Shown: one piece after another, positions 7,277 to 17,136 of the stretch
Position numbering within the stretch: the stretch's first letter is position 1
Layout: each line of letters begins with the position of its first letter
Source of the DNA: Alphaproteobacteria bacterium
GTDB taxonomy: Bacteria > Pseudomonadota > Alphaproteobacteria > Sphingomonadales > Sphingomonadaceae
DNA: 48,375 nucleotides
Reading direction: 5' to 3'
Assembly (NCBI GenBank): GCA_003241875.1
Contig: QBLU01000022.1
Span: forward strand, 1-48,375
The notes under the pieces: generated by a model
What the model was told of the DNA's origin: nothing
Databases searched by the model: none
The model's input: the letters and a program-made list of their open reading frames with translations, nothing else
Made by a program: the position numbers and the translations under genes

Positions 7277-7573
7277 TCAATAACTTGCCGAGCGCGCCCG
7301 CTTGCCGGTCCGTGCGTCGACAACGACGTTCTTGACGCTGCCATCGACCAGGAACCGGAACCGGTAGGTGAGCGTGGCAGCGTCGAACTCTGCCCCGATA
7401 TAGTCACCCTTTACGCGCGACGCCACCTGCTTGCGTATGGTTTCGAACGGCATGATCTCGCCGGCCAGCACCAACCCGCGCACCTGGTCCTCGACCCCGG
7501 CAGCAACCGGGGCGGCAAGCGGGGCCGCGGCTGCAACAGCGAGCGCGACCAGCAATTGGAGGGGACGATTCAT
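7277..7573 (-). CDS. Exported PepSY-domain protein
   Basis: A 98-residue protein with a signal peptide (MNRPLQLLVALAVAAAAPLAAPVAAG). A single PepSY-like module follows: MPFETIRKQVASRVKGDYIGAEF, a strand TYRFRFLVDGSVKNVVVDARTGK, and a short tail. PepSY domains are periplasmic and often encoded beside two-component systems or peptidases, where they are thought to modulate activity. It is the first gene of the operon with the response regulator and kinase, so a role in signal input is a fair inference. The promoter must lie in the 171-bp gap shared with the divergent ABC-F gene. Confidence 0.85.
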   Translation of the reverse strand: MNRPLQLLVALAVAAAAPLAAPVAAGVEDQVRGLVLAGEIMPFETIRKQVASRVKGDYIGAEFDAATLTYRFRFLVDGSVKNVVVDARTGKRARSASY

Positions 7574-7744
7574 GATGGCGAGTGATTACCTTTGGAGGAA
7601 CGTAGCTGCACTTGTGGCCGTGAATAGTCGATGAATATCATGAACGAGCGGGAACGGCGGCGGCAGCGCTGACCGAAACCGGTTGCACCCAGGGTCGATA
7701 CGCGCCACTTGCCGGGCCTTCCCCGCCCCACCATTTCGAAAATC

Positions 7745-9565
<1,821 letters not shown>

Positions 9566-9585
9566 CTTCGGCAGAGGACCGACTA

Positions 9586-9713
9586 CTCCCTCCCCCTTGC
9601 GGGGAGCGACTCGGCGCCAGCCGAGCGGGGTGGGGGTTCAAAAGCTCCGACACTCGCGACCCCCACCCCGCTCGCGCCACCGCCGAGTCGCCCTCCCCTC
9701 AGGGGGGAGGGAG
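9586..9713. repeat. Inverted repeat, family B (CTCCCTCCCCC type)
   Basis: The left arm 9586-9636 and right arm 9659-9713 are imperfect reverse complements. Each has the outer CTCCCTCCCCC...GGGGAG mini-hairpin, a GACTCGGCG core and an inner GAGCGGGGTGGGGG block. It sits between the convergent uup and glk genes. The right arm overlaps the last coding bases of glk, so it encodes part of the glucokinase C-terminus (DDAVLPPP). A short relative of the outer mini-hairpin occurs at 40657-40679. Confidence 0.85.
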
Positions 9714-10691
9714 CACGGCGTCGTCCCGAACGACCGCGGCAAACGCCGCTGCAGCCCCGAACAACCCCGGCTCGGCCAGGGTCAGCAATCGCACCGGCAT
9801 CGCTGCCATCGTGGCGGCAAACCGGCCCTTGGCGACGAAGCGTTCGGCGAGCCCGGCCAGCGCATGGCCCGCCAGCCGGTTGGCCAGGCTGCCGGCGATG
9901 ACCACCCCCGCCGCGCCGTGCGCCAGCGCCATGTCACCGGCGAATGTGCCGAGGCACCTGCAGAAGCGTTCGAGCGCCGCCGCCGACAACGGATCGCCCC
10001 CCCCGATGGCCGACTCCCACAGCGCCGCGTCATCGATCCGGTCGGTCGATGGCGCCGCCAGCATCGCCCGGATGTCGCGCAGGCCGGGCCCGGAGACCAC
10101 CCGCTCCACCGAGGTTCGCCCGAAGCGAGCATCCAGCCGCGCCGCCAGCGCCCGCTCCTCCGCGTCGAGCGCGGCAAAGCTGGCGTGCCCGCCTTCCGAC
10201 GGAAATACCCGGTGGCCGGCGGCGTCGCGCACCAGCATGGCGACGCCGAGGCCGGTGCCGGGACCGATGACCGAGATGACCCCCGTCGCCGGCAAATCGA
10301 CATCGGGCCCGCAGATGCGGCGAAAGTCGCTCGCTGGCGCCTGCGCCACGGCGTGCGCCACCGCGGCGAAATCATTGATGACGTACAAGGTCTGGATGCC
10401 GGGATCGACCGCCAGTTGCGAGCGCCGCAGCACCCAGGCGTTGTTCGACAGCGGGATGACATCGCCGCCGACCGGCCCGGCGACCGCGATCGCCGCCGCC
10501 GTCGGCAGGTCGCGGCCGACGCTGGCGGCATAACGCCGCCAGCTCGCGGCAAAGTCGGCATCGTCGGCGCAGCGAAAGCGGCGTTCGTCGGCAAGCCCCA
10601 CCACCCGGACGCCGGCGACCGTCGCGATGGCAAAGCGCGCATGCGTGCCGCCGATATCGACGGCGACAAGCTCGCGAGGGTCGCCGGTCAT
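9699..10691 (-). CDS. glk: Glucokinase
   Basis: A 330-residue ATP-dependent hexokinase of the bacterial Glk (ROK-unrelated) type, phosphorylating glucose in the cytoplasm. Visible motifs are the N-terminal phosphate-binding VAVDIGGTHARFAIA, AVAGPVGGD, the NNAWVL segment, VINDFAAVAHA, GPGTGLGVA and the active-site EGGHASF, with VVIAGSLANRL near the C-terminus. It lies 112 bp downstream of the TonB receptor and is read in the same direction as the GH3 glucosidase, so glucose released from glucosides would be phosphorylated here. The last codons are formed by a palindromic repeat arm, giving a DDAVLPPP tail. Confidence 0.95.
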   Translation of the reverse strand: MTGDPRELVAVDIGGTHARFAIATVAGVRVVGLADERRFRCADDADFAASWRRYAASVGRDLPTAAAIAVAGPVGGDVIPLSNNAWVLRRSQLAVDPGIQTLYVINDFAAVAHAVAQAPASDFRRICGPDVDLPATGVISVIGPGTGLGVAMLVRDAAGHRVFPSEGGHASFAALDAEERALAARLDARFGRTSVERVVSGPGLRDIRAMLAAPSTDRIDDAALWESAIGGGDPLSAAALERFCRCLGTFAGDMALAHGAAGVVIAGSLANRLAGHALAGLAERFVAKGRFAATMAAMPVRLLTLAEPGLFGAAAAFAAVVRDDAVLPPP

Positions 10692-10803
10692 TCCGGCATC
10701 CTCGGGGCGCGGGGCGGTGGACAGGGCATGCGGCTCCTTCCGGCCGCGCGCGGGTCAGACGGCGGCACCGGTGGGCGGGGACAAGGAAACTCGGGTGGGC
10801 GGC

Positions 10804-13434
10804 CTAGAAGGTCACCCGCCCGCGCACGCCGAAGGTGCGGGCGTCGTTGAGGAAGCGGATGTTCAGCGACGAACCGACCAACGCCTTTTGCGACACCTCG
10901 ACGTCGAACAGGTTGGAGGCCCAGGCCTCGATCCGGTAGCTGCCGAGCGTGTAGCCGGCGGCGATATTGACCGTCGCATAGCCCTTTTGCTCATCGGGGA
11001 AGCCCGCCGCCAGCGCCGACTGCCGCGTCGCGTCGAGGAAGACGATGTCATCCTCGTTAAACTGCGACAGAAAATAGGATGAGCGGTAGTTGACCAGCGC
11101 CTGCCAGTCGAAGCTGCCGCGGCCGGCGGCGATGGTCTGCGACAGCCGGGCGTTGATGTTCCATTTGGAGGCCAGCGGCAGGCGGTTGCCAACCAGACTG
11201 ATCAACGGCGAATTGCCGCCGGCGCCGAAATCCTGGGCGCGGGCATCGGCAACGACGCCGCTGGTGATCTTGGTATCGAGCCAGGTGACGTTGAAATCGA
11301 GGCCGAGGCGCGCCGGCAGCGAGAAGCGCGTCTCGAACTCCAGGCCGCGGATGCGCGAAGAACCGATGTTGCGATTGACCAGCGAATAGCCGTTGCAGAC
11401 CGGCGGCGTCTGCGCCTGGTCGAGATTGATGCAGGTCAGATCCTGGAAGACCTGGTTGCTGTAATCATACCAGAATCCCGTCAGGTTCACGACCGCCTTG
11501 CCGCTGCCCATCTCGAACACGTTGCGCGAGCCGATCTCGTAGACGACGACCTTTTCGGGGCTGAACGCCTCGGGGATGGTCGACCCGTTGAAGCTGTCGT
11601 TGAAGCCACCGGCCTTGTGACCCGTCGACACCTTGGCATAAAGCTTGCTGTCGGCGCTGAGATCGAAATCCGTGCCGAGGCGGAAATCGAAATAGTTGAA
11701 CTTGGCGCTGCCGACCTGCTGGCTCGGGATCGTCAGATTGGCATAGCTGAAGCCGCCATTGTTGCCGGCCGGGCAGGTGACGAAGCCATTGTCGATGTCG
11801 GGCCGGGTGAAGCAGGTGCCATTGGGGTTGCTGCCGTTGGCGATCGACTGGATCTGCTGGATCAACGTGTCGCGCGCGCCCGGCGTCTTGGTGCTTTCAA
11901 TGAGGAACTGGGCGATCTGCGCCTGGGTCTGGACGATGCTCAGGTCGAAATTCGGCCGGTCGAGCAGATTGGGGCGGAAGCCTTCGGTGCCGAAGCGAGT
12001 GGCGACGCAGCAGGCGAAGTCCTCGCCGCCCAGCGTCAGCGCCAGATTGCCGCCGATGCCATAACGCGATTTCTTTTCGTCGGTGTAGCGGATGCCGCCA
12101 AAGACGCGCAGGCGATCGCTGACGTCATAAGTCGTGTCGGCGTAAAGCGCATAGGATTTGCCCTCGACGTCGGGCATCACGAACTCGGTGCCCGAATAGC
12201 AGCAATAGCCGCGATCGGCGAGCGACAGGAAGCCGACCTGTTGCTTTTCCTTGAAGTAGAAGGCGCCGAGCGTCCAACGCAGCGACGATTTTTCGTCGGC
12301 GAACAGCCGCAGCTCATAGATCTGGCTCTGCGAGCGGGTCTGCCAGAAGTTGTTGGAAAAATTGTCGTACTGGATGGCATCGAGGTCGCGGCCGGGCCAG
12401 TCGATGCTCTCGGAACTGGCGTTGGCCTGGTAGAAATCGACATCGCGATAGCTGGCGTTGAATTCCGCCGCGACGCCGCCAAAATCATAGCGCAACTTGC
12501 CCTGGACGCCCCAATTGGTGTTGTCGAGCACACCCTGCTGGCCGCGATAGACGACATCGCGCAGCTCGAGATCCTCGGGGCGCAGGCCGGTGGCGATGAC
12601 GGCGGCAAAGATGTTGGCGCCGGGATAGCCGGTGCCGGTTTCCTTGCCGTAGTCGCCTACGATCGACAGCGACAGGTCGCTCGTCGGTTCCCACAGCAGC
12701 GAAAGCCGGCCGCCATAGTTTTCCTCCAGTCCCGCCGGTTTCAGCTGGCTGGCCTGGGCGCCCGTCGCGACATTGTTGAAGCCGAAATCCTTGTTGGCAT
12801 AAAAGCCCGAGGCGCGGATGGCGGCAGTGCTGCCGAGCGGGAAATTCAGCGCGCCTTCAAAGCCATAGGAGGTGCGGTTGGCATATTCGCCCTGGATATA
12901 ACCGCTGGTTTCGCCCAGCCGCGGCTTGGCGGTGATGATGTTGATGGTGCCGGCCAGCGCGTTGCGACCGTACAGCGTGCCCTGCGGCCCCTTGTTCACC
13001 TCGACGCGATCGAGATCGTAGAACATCGAGCCGAGCCCGCGCGGCCGCGGAATATAGAGGCCGTTGAGATGCGGCGCCGCCGCCGGATCGCCGAGTTCGG
13101 TGTTGTTGGCCGAGCCGACACCGCGGATGAAGATCTCGATATTGCCTTCCTGGTTGGCGATGCTCAACCCGGGCACGGCGACCTGCAACTGGCGCACGTC
13201 GGTAACGCCGTCGGCGCGCAGCTGCGCCGCCGACAGCGACTGGACGACACCGGTGACGTCCTGGATGTTCTGGTTGCGGCGTTCGGCAGTGACGATGATG
13301 TCGACCTCGTCGGTGGTCGCCGTCTCGGTCGTCGCAGTCGTGGTCGCGGCGGGTGCCTGCTGGGCCAGCGCCGGCACGGCGGTGCCGGCGAGCAGGATGG
13401 CCAAGAGTGTTGTCCGGGTGCTTTCGTTGATCAT
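10804..13434 (-). CDS. TonB-dependent receptor (probable glucoside uptake)
   Basis: An outer-membrane receptor of about 876 residues. It has a signal peptide (MINESTRTTLLAILLAGTAVPALAQ), then a TonB box-like DEVDIIVTAERR. The plug follows with IQDVTGVVQSLSAAQLRADGV, PGLSI, the GSANNTE region and RVEVNKGPQGTLYGRNALAGTINIIT, and the barrel ends with FGVRGRVTF (terminal Phe). The ATG at 13434 has AAGGGG six bases upstream and is preferred to 13440. It lies 35 bp downstream of the GH3 glucosidase and in line with glucokinase, so the substrate is inferred to be an oligosaccharide or glycoside. Extracellular segments contain unusual Cys pairs (YCCYS, FACCVA) and further Cys in CFTRP, FVTCPA, TCIN and PVCNGY. 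Confidence 0.93.
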   Translation of the reverse strand: MINESTRTTLLAILLAGTAVPALAQQAPAATTTATTETATTDEVDIIVTAERRNQNIQDVTGVVQSLSAAQLRADGVTDVRQLQVAVPGLSIANQEGNIEIFIRGVGSANNTELGDPAAAPHLNGLYIPRPRGLGSMFYDLDRVEVNKGPQGTLYGRNALAGTINIITAKPRLGETSGYIQGEYANRTSYGFEGALNFPLGSTAAIRASGFYANKDFGFNNVATGAQASQLKPAGLEENYGGRLSLLWEPTSDLSLSIVGDYGKETGTGYPGANIFAAVIATGLRPEDLELRDVVYRGQQGVLDNTNWGVQGKLRYDFGGVAAEFNASYRDVDFYQANASSESIDWPGRDLDAIQYDNFSNNFWQTRSQSQIYELRLFADEKSSLRWTLGAFYFKEKQQVGFLSLADRGYCCYSGTEFVMPDVEGKSYALYADTTYDVSDRLRVFGGIRYTDEKKSRYGIGGNLALTLGGEDFACCVATRFGTEGFRPNLLDRPNFDLSIVQTQAQIAQFLIESTKTPGARDTLIQQIQSIANGSNPNGTCFTRPDIDNGFVTCPAGNNGGFSYANLTIPSQQVGSAKFNYFDFRLGTDFDLSADSKLYAKVSTGHKAGGFNDSFNGSTIPEAFSPEKVVVYEIGSRNVFEMGSGKAVVNLTGFWYDYSNQVFQDLTCINLDQAQTPPVCNGYSLVNRNIGSSRIRGLEFETRFSLPARLGLDFNVTWLDTKITSGVVADARAQDFGAGGNSPLISLVGNRLPLASKWNINARLSQTIAAGRGSFDWQALVNYRSSYFLSQFNEDDIVFLDATRQSALAAGFPDEQKGYATVNIAAGYTLGSYRIEAWASNLFDVEVSQKALVGSSLNIRFLNDARTFGVRGRVTF

Positions 13435-13469
13435 GTCCATCCCCTTTTGTTGTTCTTGCGTCGTTGTCG

Positions 13470-15956
13470 TCAGCGTGCGCCGTCGGCGGAGCCCAGCCTG
13501 ATCTCCGATATGGTCAGGTCGAGCCGGCCGGCGGTGCCCAGCTCGAAGGGTGTATCGATGCGCGCCATGTCGGCGCCGGCGGCGGCAAGGCGCGCCAGCG
13601 GCACCGCGATGCGGGTCCAGCCCTTGCCCGTCGCGGCGGCCAGCCGCGCCGTGATGTCGATGCTGCCGGCGCAGCCATCGCCGCAGCGCATCAGCAGCGC
13701 GACCGGCGCGGTCGGCGCCGCATCGACGCGCAGCTCGACGATCAGCGCCAGTTCGCCATTGGTCTCGCGCTGCAGGTCGCGCCCGGCGGGTTCGCGGACG
13801 AGCACGCTGGCCAGCGCCGGCCCGGCCCAGGTGAAGCGGCGCGAATCCTCCTGCGCGCGGCGATCGGCGGCGCGGGCGGTCAGCGACGGCAGCGTCGCCG
13901 TCAGCTCGACACTCTGCGGCGCCAGCCCGGCGGTGGCGATGAACAGCTGGCGGCCGCTGGTGGCACGGCCGGCGGTGAACAGCACGCCGGGCGCGCTGCC
14001 AGTAGCAGCCGGCCCGGCCTCGGACAGCGGTGCCAGGTTGCCGGCCTCGCGCGCCGACCGGCCATAGCCATAGGCGAACAGCGGCTGGTAATCGGCGTCG
14101 CCGACATTCAGCACGACCTGGTCGGCGCGGCGCGGCCAGCTATAGGGCAGCGTGCCTGTGAAATCGGCCTTGCCGAACAGCACGTCGGCGACACCGCCGC
14201 CTTCGGATCCCGGCAGCCAGGCGGCGACAAAGGCGCTGGCGGCGTTGATCTCGCGATTGACCCACAGCGGCCGCCCCGACAGGAACACCGCGACGACGGG
14301 CACGCCGGCGGCGCGCAGCCGCTTCATCATGGCCAGCGTGTCGCGGGTGTCGTTGAAGGCGACATCGGCGCGATCGCCCTGGAATTCGGCATAGGGGTCT
14401 TCGCCGAACACCACGATCGCGGCATCGGGCTTCGCCGTGTAGTTGCCGTCGATCGCCAGTTCGGCGCTGCCGCCGCCGGCTTTGACCGTGTCGGCAATGC
14501 CGCGCCAGATCGACTGGGCGTTGGGGAAATGCTCCGGCTTCGTCCCCGTCCCCTGCCAGGTCAGCGTCCAGCCGCCGGCCTGCTTGGCGACATTGTCGGC
14601 ACCATCGCCGGCGACGAGGATGCGGGCACCGGGGCGCAGCGGCAAGACGCCGCCATCGTTCTTCAGCAGCACCAGAGACTTGCGCACCGCCTCGCGGGCC
14701 AGGGCACGATGCGCCGGCGACGCCAGCTGCGACCAGTCCCCGGCATGCGGCCGCGTCGACGGGCGCCCGGCCTCGAACACCCCGGCGCGGATCTTCACGC
14801 GCAGGATGCGGCGCACGGCATCGTCGAGCCGCGCCATCGGCAGCACGCCGCTCCGCACATCGGCGACGGTGTTCTGCCACAGCCCCTTCCAGCTGTCGGG
14901 CGCCATGTAGAGGTCGAGCCCCGCCGTAGCCGAGGCGGCGCAATGCGTCACCGTGCAGCCCGGCACCTGGCCATGGCCGTTCCAGTCGCCGACGACGAAG
15001 CCGTCGAAGCCCCAGCGGTCCTTGAGCACGCCGGTCAGCAGCGAGCGATTGCCGTGCAGCTTGACACCGTTCCAGCTCGAAAACGACGCCATCACCGACT
15101 GGACGCCCGCGGCCAGCGCCGGCGGATAACCGACGGCAAAGATGTCGCGCAACTCCGCCTCGGTCGCCAGCGTGTCGCCCTGGTCCTTGCCGCCGGTGGT
15201 GCCGCCATCGCCGAGGAAGTGCTTGGCGGTCGCGATAATGTGGGCGCCCTTCAGCCAGTCGGCGCTGCCGATGCGGCCCTGCAGTCCCTCGACCAACGGC
15301 CCCGCGAAACTGGCGGTAATCTCCGGGTTTTCGCCGAACCCTTCATAGGTGCGGCCCCAGCGGTCGTCGCGCACCACCGTCAGCGTCGGCGCAAAGGTCC
15401 AGTCAAGTCCGGTGACGCGCATCTCCAGCGCCGTCGCGGCGCCGATGCGGCCGACCAGCCCGGGGTCGCGCGTCGCGCCGAGGCCGATGTTGTGCGGGAA
15501 CAGCGTCGCGCCGACGATGTTGTTGTGACCATGGACGGCGTCGCTGCCCCAGATTGCCGGGATGCGGACGAGCTTGCCGTTCGGCCGCATCGACGCGTCG
15601 TAAAAGGCATCGGCGGCGGCCAGCCAGGCGCTCGCCGGGGCGAATTCGTCATTGCCGGGGCTGGAATTGCCGCCATTGAACACCGATCCGAGGTGGTATG
15701 TGTAGACATCCTCGGGCGTGATGCTGGCGATATCGCCCTGGATGATCTGGCCGACCTTCTGCTCGATGGTCATCGCCTTCAGCAGCGTGTCGATGCGGGC
15801 CTCGACCGCCGGATCGGCCGGCAACGGCGCCCTGGCGGCGGGCCACAGCGCCGGATGGGCAACCGCCGATGGCGGCGGGGTGGCGGCAGCCACGGGCATA
15901 GCGGCCGCGATGGCGACCGCCAGCACCGACGTCCATGCGCAACTCCGGTGGATCAC
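13470..15956 (-). CDS. Exported GH3 family beta-glucosidase
   Basis: About 828 residues, glycoside hydrolase family 3. The signal-like N-terminus is VIHRSCAWTSVLAVAIAAAMPVAAA. The (beta/alpha)8 domain has RIPAIWGSDAVHGHNN, KHFLGDGGT and the nucleophile Asp in GFVVGDWNGHG (residue about 324 from the GTG). The second domain has LPGSEGGGVADVLFG with the likely acid/base Glu and LPYSWPRRADQ. A C-terminal accessory region follows. It likely cleaves beta-1,4- or beta-1,3-linked gluco-oligosaccharides in the periplasm. The long frame has an upstream ATG (16037) that lies before the promoter and operator, so the GTG at 15954-15956 (or the adjacent GTG) is preferred. Exact start is uncertain. First structural gene of the locus. 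Confidence 0.9.
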   Translation of the reverse strand: MIHRSCAWTSVLAVAIAAAMPVAAATPPPSAVAHPALWPAARAPLPADPAVEARIDTLLKAMTIEQKVGQIIQGDIASITPEDVYTYHLGSVFNGGNSSPGNDEFAPASAWLAAADAFYDASMRPNGKLVRIPAIWGSDAVHGHNNIVGATLFPHNIGLGATRDPGLVGRIGAATALEMRVTGLDWTFAPTLTVVRDDRWGRTYEGFGENPEITASFAGPLVEGLQGRIGSADWLKGAHIIATAKHFLGDGGTTGGKDQGDTLATEAELRDIFAVGYPPALAAGVQSVMASFSSWNGVKLHGNRSLLTGVLKDRWGFDGFVVGDWNGHGQVPGCTVTHCAASATAGLDLYMAPDSWKGLWQNTVADVRSGVLPMARLDDAVRRILRVKIRAGVFEAGRPSTRPHAGDWSQLASPAHRALAREAVRKSLVLLKNDGGVLPLRPGARILVAGDGADNVAKQAGGWTLTWQGTGTKPEHFPNAQSIWRGIADTVKAGGGSAELAIDGNYTAKPDAAIVVFGEDPYAEFQGDRADVAFNDTRDTLAMMKRLRAAGVPVVAVFLSGRPLWVNREINAASAFVAAWLPGSEGGGVADVLFGKADFTGTLPYSWPRRADQVVLNVGDADYQPLFAYGYGRSAREAGNLAPLSEAGPAATGSAPGVLFTAGRATSGRQLFIATAGLAPQSVELTATLPSLTARAADRRAQEDSRRFTWAGPALASVLVREPAGRDLQRETNGELALIVELRVDAAPTAPVALLMRCGDGCAGSIDITARLAAATGKGWTRIAVPLARLAAAGADMARIDTPFELGTAGRLDLTISEIRLGSADGAR

Positions 15957-15972
15957 CACCCCCGTTACCAGA

Positions 15973-16001
15973 AATCTGTATGGAAGCGTTCCCAGTGTCA
16001 A
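15973..16001 (-). promoter_or_regulatory. GH3 promoter with embedded LacI-type operator
   Basis: On the minus strand TTGACA (15996-16001) is followed by TGGGAACGCTTCCA (15981-15994) and then TACAGA or CAGATT as a weak -10. The 14-base element is an imperfect palindrome, TGG-A-CG-T-CCA with central CG, the typical LacI-family operator shape. It fills the spacer between -35 and -10, where a bound repressor would block RNA polymerase. The regulator gene lies directly upstream. The predicted 5' leader before the GTG start is short. Confidence 0.7.
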
Positions 16002-16043
16002 GCCATTTGTGACAGGACAGCGCAAGCGCCCCTGCAAGGCCGC

Positions 16044-17045
16044 TCAGGGCTGGTCCGGAACCACCGTGGAGGCGCGGACGATCAGTTCATGCGCCAGCCG
16101 CTGCCCGCCGGGCTCGACCGCGTCGATCAGCATCTTGGCGGCGGCATAGGCCAGCGCCCGCGTCGGCTGGCGGATCGTCGTCAGCGGCGGCCACACCAGC
16201 CGCGCCAGGTCGGTATCGTCGAACCCGGCGATGGCGATATCCCCCGGCACCGACAGGCCGAGCTCGTGCGCCGCCGCCAGCACGCCGGCAGCCATGTCGT
16301 CATTGCTGGCAAAGATCGCCGTCGGGCGCACCGCCGCAGCGAGCATCTCGCGCCCGGCGCGATGGCCCGAATCGAAATCGAAATAGCCCTGGCGGATCAG
16401 CGTGGCATCCTCGGCGATGCCGTGCCCCGCCAGCGCGCGGCGAAACCCCGCCAGCCGCTGCCCGCTGGAGACGTGGTCGGGATGGCCGATGATGAAGCCG
16501 ATGCGGCGGTGCCCCAGCGCGACAAGATGATCGGCAACCTCCGCCGCCGCCGCCTCGTCGTTGATGAAGACATAGGGCGAGATACCAAGATCGGCGCCCG
16601 GTGCGATCCGCACGAACGGCAGCTTGCTGCGCTTCAACAGCTCGATGACGACCGGTGAATCCGAAACCGGCGGCGACAGGATGACGCCATCGAGATGGGT
16701 TTCGGCGATCAGCCCGGCGATCTCCGTCGCCAGCCCCGGCGCGGTGATATCGCATTCCTGGAAAAACACCCGGAAGCCACGCTCCACGCAATGCGCTCGC
16801 GCACCGGTCTGGATGCTGTAGATGTAATAGGGGCTGGGGTTGTCATAAAGCAGCGCGATCTGGAACGACCGCTGGCCGGCAAGCGCCCGCGCCGCGACGC
16901 TGGGCCGAAACTCCAGCTTGGCGATCGCCGCCTCGACTCGGCGCCGGGTCTCGGGCTTCACATAGGGCTCGTTGTTGAGAACCCGTGATACCGTCGTCAC
17001 CGAAACGCCTGCCGCAGCCGAGACCTCCTTGATCGTGCTGCGCAT
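16044..17045 (-). CDS. LacI-family transcriptional regulator
   Basis: A 333-residue sugar-responsive repressor. The N-terminal helix-turn-helix reads STIKEVSAAAGVSVTTVSRVLNNEPYVKPETRRRVEAAI, with the hinge helix FRPSVAARALAGQRS. The periplasmic-binding-protein-like domain includes IALLYDNPSPYYI, DGVILSPPVSD, IGFIIGHPDH, FASNDDMAAGVL and IAIAGFDDTDLARLVWPPLTTIRQP. The start is the ATG at 17043-17045, preceded by AGGAT. It sits upstream of and in the same direction as the GH3 gene, whose promoter holds a matching operator, so it is the inferred local regulator. Confidence 0.93.
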   Translation of the reverse strand: MRSTIKEVSAAAGVSVTTVSRVLNNEPYVKPETRRRVEAAIAKLEFRPSVAARALAGQRSFQIALLYDNPSPYYIYSIQTGARAHCVERGFRVFFQECDITAPGLATEIAGLIAETHLDGVILSPPVSDSPVVIELLKRSKLPFVRIAPGADLGISPYVFINDEAAAAEVADHLVALGHRRIGFIIGHPDHVSSGQRLAGFRRALAGHGIAEDATLIRQGYFDFDSGHRAGREMLAAAVRPTAIFASNDDMAAGVLAAAHELGLSVPGDIAIAGFDDTDLARLVWPPLTTIRQPTRALAYAAAKMLIDAVEPGGQRLAHELIVRASTVVPDQP

Positions 17046-17136
17046 GGTTTGCGATCCTGTCGGGCGCAAGCTTATGACCGAAACAGTACCGAGGCCAGCC
17101 TGTTCAGCGCGGCCCGGTCATGCGCAGCAACGCGGA

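Noticed and set aside
11617-14067. An 816-residue plus-strand open frame
   Set aside because: It is the mirror of the TonB receptor and the end of GH3; no family motif, and the opposite strand is well supported.
13464-16658. A 1064-residue plus-strand open frame
   Set aside because: It lies opposite the GH3 glucosidase and LacI genes, which have clear family motifs; its low-complexity Arg/Gly/Ala composition is typical of antisense frames in high-GC DNA.
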